From positions 2,571,501 to 2,635,500 of the forward strand of contig NZ_CP110644.1 in assembly GCF_026153515.1 (NCBI RefSeq): DNA of 64,000 nucleotides. Reading direction: 5' to 3'. The notes under the pieces were generated by a model. It searched no databases, was not told the origin of the DNA, and saw only the letters and a program-made list of their open reading frames with translations. The position numbers and the translations under genes are program-made. This DNA is from Pseudomonas sp. KU26590. Lineage in GTDB: Bacteria; Pseudomonadota; Gammaproteobacteria; Pseudomonadales; Pseudomonadaceae. Shown piece after piece: positions 51,101-58,334 of this stretch (position 1 is its first letter; every line of letters starts with the position of its first letter).

Positions 51101-54100
51101 GGGTGGTTCGTGGAATTACGCCACGGATCTGTTTGATCACGGCAGCATCGAGCGGCTGCATGGGCGTTTTGAGCAGCTGTTCGCCGAGTTGATCGAGCAG
51201 CCGGACGCGGCGATTGGCGACTTTGAATTGCTGGACGTTGAAGACCGCGCGCAACTGGCTTCGGTCAACGACACGGCGCGGGATTGGGCTAAAGCCGAAC
51301 CGTTGGTGCATCGTCATTTCGAGCGGCTGGCGCAGTTGCATCCCGAGCGCGAGGCTCTGCGCTTTGGCGAGGATGTGTTGAGTTATCGCGAGCTGGATCA
51401 GCGTGCGAACCAGCTGGCCCATTACCTGCGAGTGCAGGGCGTCGGCCGCGAATCGTTGGTCGGCGTGGCGGCGTTGCGCTCGGTAGAGATGGTGGTCGCG
51501 CTGTATGCAGTGCTGAAGGCGGGCGGGGCGTATGTGCCGCTTGATCCGGAGTACCCGGCGGATCGCCTGCGCTACATGCTGGAAGACGCGGGGATTGGCT
51601 TGCTGCTCAGTCACCATGCGGTGATCAATGATTTGCCGGTGGTGGAAGGCTTGCGGGTGCTCAATCTGGATCAGCTTTCAGTGTCGGATTATCCCGTCAC
51701 GGCGCCGATGGTAGAGCTGCACCCCGAGCAACTGGCTTACATGATTTACACCTCGGGCTCCACCGGTAAGCCCAAGGGCGCGGGCAATACCCACGCCGCG
51801 CTGTTCAATCGGTTGGCCTGGATGCAGGAAGCCTATTCCCTCAACGCCACTGACGCCGTGCTGCAAAAAACACCTTTCAGTTTTGACGTCTCGGTCTGGG
51901 AGTTCTTCTGGCCGTTAATGGTCGGCGCGCGTCTCGTTGTGGCCCAGCCGGGTGATCATCGTGACCCGCTGCTGTTGAAATCCCTGATCGAACAACAGCA
52001 GATCACCACGCTGCACTTCGTCCCGTCGATGCTCGGCGCCTTCATGGCTCAGGAGGATCTCACCGGCTGTGCCTCCCTGAAACGCATCGTGTGCAGCGGC
52101 GAAGCCTTGCCTGCTGATCTCGCACGGGAAACCCTCCAGCGCTTGCCGAACGCCGGCCTTTTCAACCTGTATGGCCCAACGGAAGCGGCCATCGACGTCA
52201 CTCACTGGACCTGCCGCGACGAACCGGGCGCTTCCGTGCCCATCGGTCGCCCGATAAACAACCTTCAAATCCACATCCTCGACAGCCGTCTCAACCCGCA
52301 ACCCATCGGTGTACCCGGTGAGCTGTACATCGGCGGCGACGGCCTCGCTCGCGGCTACCATTTGCGTCCGGGCCTGACTGCCGAGCGTTTCGTGGCGAGC
52401 CCATTCGGCACCGGCGAGCGGCTGTATCGCACCGGCGACCTGGCGCGCTGGCGTGCTGACGGCGTGGTGGAATACCTCGGCCGTCTTGATCACCAGATCA
52501 AACTGCGCGGCTTGCGCGTCGAAATCGGCGAGATCGAAGCGGCTTTGCTGGATCACCCGGCGGTCAACGAAGCGGTGGTTATCGCCCGTGAACTCAGCAC
52601 TGGCCTGCAACTGGTGGGCTATCTGGTCGCGCAGGACTTCGACGAAGAACAACTGCGCACCCAGCTCAAGCAACGCCTGCCGGATTACATGGTCCCGGCC
52701 CACTTCGTCACTCTGGAAAGGCTGCCGCTGTCGGCCAACGGCAAGCTCGATCGCAAGGCGTTCCCTGATCCACACATCCAGCAGCGAACCTTTGAAGCGC
52801 CACTGGCCGGCGTCGAAGCCCAACTGGCCGCGCTGTGGCAAGACCTGCTCGGCGTCGCGCAAATCGGCCGTCAGGACAACTTCTTCGCCCTGGGCGGGCA
52901 TTCCCTGCTGGGCATTCAACTGGTCGCGCAAATCCGCCGCGACCTGAAACTTGAGCTGCCCCTGCGTGCGCTGTTCGAGTCGCCGGTCCTCGCCGATCTG
53001 GCCCACTACCTGAACACCCAGGCGCTCGTCACGGCGATGCCGGCTCTGCAGCGTCGCACCGACCGCGAGTTCGCGCCGCAGTCCTTCGCCCAGCAACGCC
53101 TGTGGTTCCTTGCGCAACTGGAGCCCGAGAGCGTCGCGTACAACCTGCCGTGTGTGCTCAACCTCAGCGGCGCGCTGAAACTCGACGCCCTGCAGCAGAC
53201 CTTCGACGCCCTGGCGGCCCGTCACGAAACCCTGCGCACCTGTTTCCGCCCATCCCCGATGCAAAACGCGGAGGCGGTGCCGCAGCAACGGATTCTGCCA
53301 GTCAGCAGCGTGCACATCGCCCGTTACGACCTGCGTGACAACGCTGCGGCGGAAGCCGCATTCGACGCGCTGGCAGAGGCGTTCATGAATCAGCCGTTCG
53401 ACTTCGACGCCGAGCGCGCGCCGTGGCGCGTGGCCTTGGCGCGGGTGGCGGACGATCAGTGGCGCCTGCTGCTGTGCATGCACCACATCATCTCCGACGG
53501 CTGGTCGGTGCAAGTCATGCTCGAAGACTTCGCCGCGCTGTATCGCCGGTTCGCCCAGGGCAACGACGTGCAACGGGCGGAGCTGCAACTTGCGGAGCTG
53601 AGCGTGCACTACGCCGACTACGCCAGCTGGCAGCGCGAGCACCTGAGCGGTGCCGAGCGCGAGCGTCAGTTGAACTGGTGGCGTGAAGCGCTGGGCGACG
53701 AGCAGCCGGTGCTGGAATTGCCGGCGGACCGTTCGCGTCCGGCCGAACGCGACGGCAAAGGCGGGCGGCATGCTTTTGTGCTGCCCCAGGACCTGGCGGA
53801 CACGCTGCGGCACACGGCGAAAGCCCACGATGCCACGCTGTTCATGCTGTTTCTGGCCTCGTTCGACACGCTGCTCTATCGCCTCAGCGGCCAGCGCGAT
53901 CTGCGTATCGGCGTGCCGGTGGCAGGGCGCGCCGAGGTGCAGACCCAGGGCCTGATCGGCTTCTTCGTCAACACCCTGGTGCTGCGCGCCCAGGTCAGCG
54001 GCGACCAGCCGTTTACCGCGCTGCTCGCTCAGGTCAAAGACAACCTGCTCGGCGCCCATGCCCATCAGGACCTGCCGTTCGAGCAACTGGTGGAGGCGCT

Positions 54101-57100
54101 GCAACCGGCGCGCAGCCTCAGCGTCAACCCGCTGTTCCAGGTCAGCTACAACCATCAGCAGCAGCCGGACATGTCGCTGCTGCAGTTCGACGGCCTGAGC
54201 TGCGACGCCCGCCAGTGGGACATCAAGGGCGCGCAATTCGACCTGGTGCTGGGCACCTTCGAGCACCGCGACGGCAGTATCAGCGGCTACCTCGATTACG
54301 CCACCGACCTGTTCGACGCCTCGACCGTGGCGCGTGTGTTCGAGCAACTGGTCACGCTGCTGCGGGCGATCTGCGCCCAGCCCAATGCCGCCATCGGCGA
54401 TCTGCCGTTACTCGGCGAGACCGACCTGGCCGCGCTGGATCAATGGAACACGCCGCCGTTCTCGCCTTACGTCGACCGACCGATTCACGAGCTGATCGCC
54501 GACCACGCGCGTATTCGTCCCGACGCCATCGCGCTGGTCCATGGCGAGCAGCGCCTGACCTTCGCCGAGTTCGACCGTCGCGCCAATCAACTCGCCCACG
54601 CCTTGCGCGCCCGGGGCATCGGCACTGAAGTGCGGGTGGCAATCGCGATGGAGCGCGGGATCGATCTGTGGCTGGCGTTTTATGCCGTGCTGAAATCCGG
54701 TGGCGCCTACATTCCGCTGGACCCGGACTACCCGACCGAGCGCCTGCGTTACATGCTGGAAGACGGCGGCGTGAAGCTGCTGATCAGCCATGATGCGGCC
54801 CTTGATCGTGTGCCGGTCGGTGATGTGCCGTTGCTGAACATTGATGAGCTTGATTGCTCGTCTGAGCCTGAAACGGCACCGGATGTGGTCATTCACCCGC
54901 AGCAACTGGCCTATTTGATTTACACCTCGGGTTCGACCGGCAAGCCAAAGGGCGCGGCCATCGCCCACGCCGACATCTCGATGCACATCCAGACCATCGG
55001 CGAGCGTTACCGCTTTACGCCGGAAGATCGCAAATTCCATTTCCTGTCGATCAGCTTCGACGGCGCCCACGAAGGCTGGATGATGCCGCTGTGTTACGGC
55101 GCCCGTGTGGTCTTGCGCGATCAGGAACTGTGGAGCGTCGAGCAGACCTACGACACGCTGATTCGTGAAGGCATCACCGTGGCCTCGTTCCCGCCGAGCT
55201 ATCTGCGTCAGCTGTCCGACTGGGCCGGCGTGCAGGGCAAGGGGCCGGGGGTGAAAACCTATTGCTTCGCCGGCGAAGCCTTCAGCCGCGAGATGCTCCA
55301 CGACGTGATCCGCAATTTGCAGCCGCTGTGGATCATCAACGGCTATGGCCCGACCGAAACCGTGGTCACGCCAACGCTGTGGCTGGCCTCCGCCGAGGCC
55401 GCTGACTTCACCACGGCGTATGCGCCGATTGGTGATCTGGTGGGGGATCGTCAGGGCTACGTCATGGACGCGGATTTGAACCCGCTGCCCCAAGGCATAG
55501 CCGGTGAGCTGTACCTGGGCGGCGCTGTGGCGCGGGGTTATCTGGATCGTCCCGGCGCGACCGCCGAGCGCTTCCTGCCGCACCCGTTCCGAGCCGGTGA
55601 ACGCCTCTACCGCAGTGGCGACCGCGTGCGGCTGAACAGCGAAGGGCTGCTGGAGTACCTCGGCCGTATCGACCACCAGATCAAGATTCGCGGTTTCCGC
55701 ATCGAAGCCGGTGAAATCGAAGCGGCACTCAAGGCCTGCGACGGCGTGCGTGAAGCGCTGGTGATCGTCCGCGACAAAGGCAATGGCAAGCAGTTGCTGG
55801 GCTACGTCGGTGGTAATGACCTGTCAGAAGACAGCCTCAAGCAACAGCTGAAAAACACCCTGCCGGAATACATGGTCCCGGCGCACATCGTGGTCATGGA
55901 ACGCTTGCCGCAGTTGCCTAACGGTAAGCTCGATCGCAACGCACTGCCTGATCCGCAACTCGGCAGTCAGGCCGTCGAAGCGCCCGAAGGTGAGCGCGAA
56001 GTCGAGCTGGCCCGGGTCTGGCAGCAGTTGCTGGGCGTCGAAACCATCAGCCGTCAGGACAGCTTCTTCGAGCTGGGCGGCGACTCGATCCAGTCGCTGG
56101 CGGTCATCACCCGTCTGCGTCAGGTCGGGCTGAAGCTGCTGCCTAAAGACGTGTTCAGCCATCCGCGCCTCAAGGATCTGGCCCTGCGCCTCACCGTCAT
56201 CGAAGCCAGCGCAGCGCTGTTGATTGAAGACGCGCCGAAGGGCGAGCTGCCGTTGACGCCGATTCAGGCGCACTTCTTCGAGCAACCGATGGCCCACCGC
56301 GCGCACTTCAACCAGGCGTTGTTGCTGGACGTGCAGCGTCCATTGGAAGCGCCGCTGTTGAGCCAGGCGCTGGCCGCGCTGCTGGGTCATCACGACGGGC
56401 TGAACCTGAGTTTCCATCAGCACGCGGACGGCCGCTGGCAGCAGCGCTATCGAGCGACACCTGCTGCCGACAGCCTCTGGCTGCGTGACGTGGCCGACGA
56501 CCGCGCCATGACCGCGCTGTGCGAACAGGCCCAGCGCAGCCTTGACCTGCATGACGGTCCGCTGTTGCGCATGGTGCTGGCGCAGATGCCTGAAGGGCAA
56601 AAGCTGTTGCTGGTCGCCCATCACCTGGTGGTGGATGGCGTGTCGTGGCGGGTGCTGCTGGAGGATCTGGCGCGTGCCTACGCCCAGGTCGCTTCGGGCA
56701 GTGCCGTTGATCTCGGGCCGAAATCCAGCAGCTTCCAACGCTGGGCGCGGCATCTGGCCGACGCCGCGCAGGCGCCTGAGCGTCAAGGCGAAGTGGCGCA
56801 GTGGCGGGAGCAAGTCGGTACTGCCGAGCCGCTCTGGCCGGTGGACCACCCTGAAGGCCTCGCCACGCAACAGGACCTCGAACAGTGCGAGCTGCTGCTG
56901 GACGCCGGGCTGACTCGACGTTTGTTGCGCGAAGCCCCGGCGGCACTGGCGGCTCGCACCGATGAAATCCTGCTGGCGGTCCTCGCTGAAGCGCTGAAGG
57001 GCTGGAGTGGCCAGTCAGACACCCTCATCGCGCTGGAAGGTCATGGCCGCGAGGCGCTGGCGGATGGCCTGGAGGTCGGTCGCACGGTGGGCTGGTTCAC

Positions 57101-58334
57101 CAGTCTGTTCCCGCTGCGGGTGCGTGCTGCTGCCGATATCCGCCAGACCCTCGCCAGCGTGCGCGACAGCCTGCGGGGCTTGCCGGACAAGGGCGTCGGC
57201 TTCGGACTGCTGCGCTATCTGGGGAACGAGTCGGCGCGTCAGTCACTGGCCGCGCTGCCGGAACCCAAGGTGGTGTTCAACTACCTCGGGCAATTCGATC
57301 AGGACCTGGGCGATGGCCGCTTCACGCCGTCGAAGGTGTCGGCCGGCGCGCTGGTGGATCCGTCCACGCCGCTTAATCGCGAGCTGGAAATCAACGGTCA
57401 GGTCTTTGCCGGGCAATTGGGGTTGACCTTCCGTTTCAGCGGTCAGCGTTATCAGCGCCAGACCATCGAACGCCTGCAAACGGCCTATCGCGACGGGTTG
57501 GTGGCGTTGCTGGAGAGCCTGCCTGCCGCACAACCTGCAGCACCGCAATCGACTGCACCGCAAAGCCTGCCTGCCAGCCGTGACGGCGCGCCGAATTCAT
57601 TGATTCGCCTGAGCAGCGGCGCCAGCGACAAACCTCCGGTGTTCTGTGTGCACCCGGTCAGCGGCACGGTGGTCGGTTACTACGCGCTGGCCCGGCGGTT
57701 GTCGGCGCAGTGGGACGTGTGGGGCATTCAGAATCGCCAGGTGCTGGACGGCCAGTGGCGCGACAGTTCTATCGAGCAAATGGCCCGGGACTACGTCAAG
57801 GCGCTGCTCGAACAGCAGCCGTCCGGCCCCTACCGGCTGATCGGCTGGTCCATGGGCGGGACCATGGTGCTGGAAATGGCCCGGCTGCTGACCCGACTCG
57901 GCAAGCGCGTCGAGTTCGTCGGCCTGATCGACGGCTACGTGCCGGGCGCCGGCCAGCCGCGTCCTGCCGTGCCGGAAGCCCCCTTGGAGGAGGCTGGCGA
58001 CGGCGATGAAGGCCTGGAAGCCGACGCGCACTGGCAACAGTTGCTCGGCGTCGAGCGGCACATGCGCCAGCTGGCCAATCAATGCCGCCAGATCCACGCC
58101 CTCAGCGTGCCGGTCTACGCCTGGTGGGCCGAGCGCTCGCCGGAAAATAACGATAACGCACCGGCTCTTCTGGAGCAGGGCATGGGTGTTCGCTTGCAGG
58201 TTTCGGCCTGGATCGACGCCGACCACCTTTCGATCGTCCGTGATCAGCAGTTCATCAGTCAGCTTGCCGAGGCCCTCGCGCAGGTCAACGAACGCCCTCA
58301 TTCCTACGATTTCCAGGAGCACGAACATGCATAG
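42117..58334 (+). CDS. Siderophore NRPS 2: C-A(Ser)-T-E-C-A(OHOrn)-T-C-A(Ser)-T-C-A(OHOrn)-T-E-TE
   Basis: 5,405 residues, four modules. C1 near 58-480 ([10 protein letters not shown]); A1 about 500-1000; T 1033 (ALGGDSILS); E 1100-1520 (HHLVVDGVSW). C2 from 1556, D-acceptor type (LTPMQQGLLFH); A2 2005-2500; T 2537. C3 2606; A3 3060-3550; T 3587. C4 3655; A4 4115-4610; T 4647 (ELGGDSIQS); E2 4713-5130. TE 5174-5405 with GWSMGG nucleophile near 5245 and a late DADHLSIV His. A1 and A3 pockets read D-V-W-H-V-S-L-I-D (Ser). A2 and A4 read D-G-E-S-C-A-G-V-T, close to codes seen for ornithine-type residues. Predicted: D-Ser, L-OHOrn, L-Ser, D-OHOrn. A1/A3 and A2/A4 are near-identical pairs. Coupled to NRPS 1 by TGATG. 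Confidence 0.92.
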   Translation: MSQPSMTSQSKLLALATRFLSLGSAQRRVFLNKLREQGLDASSLPVPPGVAGEHSPASFSQQRLWFLEQLEPGNSTYHLPGALRLKGELDSAAVQSAFERVAERHASLRTVFATAEDGTPEQVICGTQGLPFERLRAADEAEVQALADAFARRPFDLAQGPLWRVALIERAADDHVLLVCLHHIIADGWSIQVLLLDFVEAYRAALSGGDDSLAPLPLTYADVALWQRACLDAGEGDRQLAYWQQQLGDEPPVLELPADRPRPARQSFRGARLPFSFDAALSGRMRELARQRGVTLFTVLLAAYQVLLQRMSGQTDLRIGVPIAGRQRAETEGLIGFFVNTQILRGDVQADASFNQIIDSVRLASQGAQAHQDLPFEQLVDALAPERSLSHNPLFQVLYNHQQRQDEALQLMPGLNATLMPLDNGSAQFDLALHTWENAAGELAGNWNYATDLFDHGSIERLHGRFEQLFAELLERPDAGIGDFELLDVEDRAQLALVNDTARDWDSEPFVHRHFERLAQAHPEREAVRFGDAVLSYRELDQRANQLAHYLQKQGVGRESLVGVAALRSLEMVVALYGVLKAGAAYVPLDPEYPADRLRYMLEDAGIGLLLSHDGVIEDLPAVEGLRVLNLDQIDLSSQSVTAPVVALHPEQLAYMIYTSGSTGKPKGAGNTHAALFNRLAWMQDAYRLSASDAVLQKTPFSFDVSVWEFFWPLMVGARLVVAQPGDHRDPLVLKTLIEQQHITTLHFVPSMLGAFMAQDDLSGCASLKRIVCSGEALPADLARDTLQRLPNAGLFNLYGPTEAAIDVTHWTCRDEPGVSVPIGAPIANLHIHILDSRLNPQPIGVPGELYIGGDGLARGYHLRPGLTAERFVASPFGSGERLYRTGDLARWRTDGVVEYLGRLDHQIKLRGLRVEIGEIEAALLDHPAVKEAVVIARELSTGMQLVGYLVADEFDEEHLRTQLKQRLPDYMVPAHFVTLDSLPLSANGKLDRKALPDPQIQQRAFEAPLAGVETQLAALWQDLLGVAQVGRQDNFFALGGDSILSLQIISRARKVGIVLSPRQMFERQTIAELAQVAQVVSQAAPVVEPIELNRDIPLTPIQHWFFQQPMRNRSHWNQSLLLSPSEALDLPALTKALAAVLNHHDALRMRFVQQDNGQWQQRYRAGLSAEDFSSEEQAQNGLIWQRTTSLNELTTACDEAQASLDLRDGPLLRAVHFNLAEGGERLLLVVHHLVVDGVSWRILLEDLQNAYTQAQAGLAIDLGDKTASFQRWANRLLDFAYSDAVLAEAEYWRNLPSAPALPCANPQCDSRQNNVRQLHLQLDATRTEKLISEAPAAYRTQINDLLLTALVRAMKRWSGESQAMIALEGHGREDLFDGVDPARTVGWFTSLYPVSLHAHDDLDAALKHTKETLRAVPHGGLGYGLLRHLRGEALPALDGCVLFNYMGRLQNSSGLFSLAEEGSGAQRAADAPLNGELSIDAQIRDGQFRLTCSFSGERHESASIQRLLDAYSEALDEVIEHCRRHSAVTPSDFPALALSQAQLDALPVAAWDIEQLYPLTPMQQGLLFHTELSSGEIVDQGSARDLYINQVALDIEHLPVTRFKSAWAAAVQRHPILRAAFLRVPGSEQPVQLIRRDAALVVRELDLRSSDQALADVLAAERETPFDLHAAPLMRVLLIRQSETLWKLVWTFHHILLDGWSSAAVLGEVIQAAMSDATPQPAGHYGDYVEWLLSRDAERSKTFWQTHLAGFDQPTMMAAALTAPTSSTGEPLPNQVRVTSMDLNSELLNSAARRQRVTVNTLIQAVWVLLLQRYTGQQRVAFGATVSGRSAQVPGIERMLGLFINTLPLVQAPEAQQKVGDWLNDLQAHNLELREHEHTPLFEAQRYAGHAGRDLFDSLLVFENYPVDAVLRDKQANGVNLGSVELSDKTHYPLSLAVVAGENAHVHVNYHSNVFSAAQISRLCGHFQSLLDGLCRFPEARIGELSMLTEGDIQQMHAWNTPPFLPYVDRPIHELIADHARIRPDAIALVHGEQRLTFAEFDRRANQLAHALRARGIGTEVRVAIAMERGIDLWLAFYAVLKSGGAYIPLDPDYPTERLRYMLEDGGVKLLISHDAALNRVPVGDVPLLNLDELDCSSEPSTAPDVTIHPQQLAYLIYTSGSTGKPKGAAIAHADISMHIQTIGERYRFTPEDRKFHFLSISFDGAHEGWMMPLCYGARVVLRDQELWSVEQTYDTLIREGITVASFPPSYLRQLSDWAGVQGKGPGVKTYCFAGEAFSREMLHDVIRNLQPLWIINGYGPTETVVTPTLWLASADTADFTTAYAPIGDLVGDRQGYVMDADLNPLPQGIAGELYLGGAVARGYLDRPGATAERFLPHPFRAGERIYRSGDRVRLNSEGLLEYLGRIDHQIKIRGFRIEAGEIEAALKTCDGVREALVVVRDSTNGKVLLGYVGGNGLSEDSLKQQLKNTLPEYMVPAHIVVMERLPQLPNGKLDRNALPDPQVISSDYQAPQTLLEQQLAALWQPLLGIDAVGRNDHFFELGGHSLLAMQLISRLRHEHQLSVPLRALFDAPRLSDFAQRITGLTGSEATQLELTPRRQALAVQSFSQQRLWFLDQLQPGGHAYNLPGAVRLRGALNEVALQAAFDGLTARHEVLRTRFLAVDGVPMQQIEPAQGVQIERMDIRHEGDIDTAFNALAQDFVKRPFDLSRSPVWRLALVRVAPDEQRLLMCLHHMISDGWSVRVLLQEFCELYRAALENRAPQLASLPVQYADFAAWQREWLAAGEGERQLNYWREQLGDEHPVLELPTDRPRPPQQSYRGDRVLFAFDAAFSQRVRGFAKQQGVTPFMAILSAYQVLLHRLSGQNDLRIGVPIAGRSRLEVEGLIGFFVSTQVLRAEVSAELSYREVLEQAKTRTLGAQAHQDLPFEQLVEAMQPARSLSHNPLFQVAYDHQQQDFASLAGLPGLRADVLPLDDGSSQFDLALNTHEDAEGGLGGSWNYATDLFDHGSIERLHGRFEQLFAELIEQPDAAIGDFELLDVEDRAQLASVNDTARDWAKAEPLVHRHFERLAQLHPEREALRFGEDVLSYRELDQRANQLAHYLRVQGVGRESLVGVAALRSVEMVVALYAVLKAGGAYVPLDPEYPADRLRYMLEDAGIGLLLSHHAVINDLPVVEGLRVLNLDQLSVSDYPVTAPMVELHPEQLAYMIYTSGSTGKPKGAGNTHAALFNRLAWMQEAYSLNATDAVLQKTPFSFDVSVWEFFWPLMVGARLVVAQPGDHRDPLLLKSLIEQQQITTLHFVPSMLGAFMAQEDLTGCASLKRIVCSGEALPADLARETLQRLPNAGLFNLYGPTEAAIDVTHWTCRDEPGASVPIGRPINNLQIHILDSRLNPQPIGVPGELYIGGDGLARGYHLRPGLTAERFVASPFGTGERLYRTGDLARWRADGVVEYLGRLDHQIKLRGLRVEIGEIEAALLDHPAVNEAVVIARELSTGLQLVGYLVAQDFDEEQLRTQLKQRLPDYMVPAHFVTLERLPLSANGKLDRKAFPDPHIQQRTFEAPLAGVEAQLAALWQDLLGVAQIGRQDNFFALGGHSLLGIQLVAQIRRDLKLELPLRALFESPVLADLAHYLNTQALVTAMPALQRRTDREFAPQSFAQQRLWFLAQLEPESVAYNLPCVLNLSGALKLDALQQTFDALAARHETLRTCFRPSPMQNAEAVPQQRILPVSSVHIARYDLRDNAAAEAAFDALAEAFMNQPFDFDAERAPWRVALARVADDQWRLLLCMHHIISDGWSVQVMLEDFAALYRRFAQGNDVQRAELQLAELSVHYADYASWQREHLSGAERERQLNWWREALGDEQPVLELPADRSRPAERDGKGGRHAFVLPQDLADTLRHTAKAHDATLFMLFLASFDTLLYRLSGQRDLRIGVPVAGRAEVQTQGLIGFFVNTLVLRAQVSGDQPFTALLAQVKDNLLGAHAHQDLPFEQLVEALQPARSLSVNPLFQVSYNHQQQPDMSLLQFDGLSCDARQWDIKGAQFDLVLGTFEHRDGSISGYLDYATDLFDASTVARVFEQLVTLLRAICAQPNAAIGDLPLLGETDLAALDQWNTPPFSPYVDRPIHELIADHARIRPDAIALVHGEQRLTFAEFDRRANQLAHALRARGIGTEVRVAIAMERGIDLWLAFYAVLKSGGAYIPLDPDYPTERLRYMLEDGGVKLLISHDAALDRVPVGDVPLLNIDELDCSSEPETAPDVVIHPQQLAYLIYTSGSTGKPKGAAIAHADISMHIQTIGERYRFTPEDRKFHFLSISFDGAHEGWMMPLCYGARVVLRDQELWSVEQTYDTLIREGITVASFPPSYLRQLSDWAGVQGKGPGVKTYCFAGEAFSREMLHDVIRNLQPLWIINGYGPTETVVTPTLWLASAEAADFTTAYAPIGDLVGDRQGYVMDADLNPLPQGIAGELYLGGAVARGYLDRPGATAERFLPHPFRAGERLYRSGDRVRLNSEGLLEYLGRIDHQIKIRGFRIEAGEIEAALKACDGVREALVIVRDKGNGKQLLGYVGGNDLSEDSLKQQLKNTLPEYMVPAHIVVMERLPQLPNGKLDRNALPDPQLGSQAVEAPEGEREVELARVWQQLLGVETISRQDSFFELGGDSIQSLAVITRLRQVGLKLLPKDVFSHPRLKDLALRLTVIEASAALLIEDAPKGELPLTPIQAHFFEQPMAHRAHFNQALLLDVQRPLEAPLLSQALAALLGHHDGLNLSFHQHADGRWQQRYRATPAADSLWLRDVADDRAMTALCEQAQRSLDLHDGPLLRMVLAQMPEGQKLLLVAHHLVVDGVSWRVLLEDLARAYAQVASGSAVDLGPKSSSFQRWARHLADAAQAPERQGEVAQWREQVGTAEPLWPVDHPEGLATQQDLEQCELLLDAGLTRRLLREAPAALAARTDEILLAVLAEALKGWSGQSDTLIALEGHGREALADGLEVGRTVGWFTSLFPLRVRAAADIRQTLASVRDSLRGLPDKGVGFGLLRYLGNESARQSLAALPEPKVVFNYLGQFDQDLGDGRFTPSKVSAGALVDPSTPLNRELEINGQVFAGQLGLTFRFSGQRYQRQTIERLQTAYRDGLVALLESLPAAQPAAPQSTAPQSLPASRDGAPNSLIRLSSGASDKPPVFCVHPVSGTVVGYYALARRLSAQWDVWGIQNRQVLDGQWRDSSIEQMARDYVKALLEQQPSGPYRLIGWSMGGTMVLEMARLLTRLGKRVEFVGLIDGYVPGAGQPRPAVPEAPLEEAGDGDEGLEADAHWQQLLGVERHMRQLANQCRQIHALSVPVYAWWAERSPENNDNAPALLEQGMGVRLQVSAWIDADHLSIVRDQQFISQLAEALAQVNERPHSYDFQEHEHA

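Noticed and set aside
35659..54347. Very long antisense frames opposite the NRPS genes (894, 743, 810 residues)
   Set aside because: They mirror the third-codon-position GC bias of the NRPS genes, lack domains or starts with ribosome sites, and have shadow composition (Gln/His/Arg/Ala-rich).
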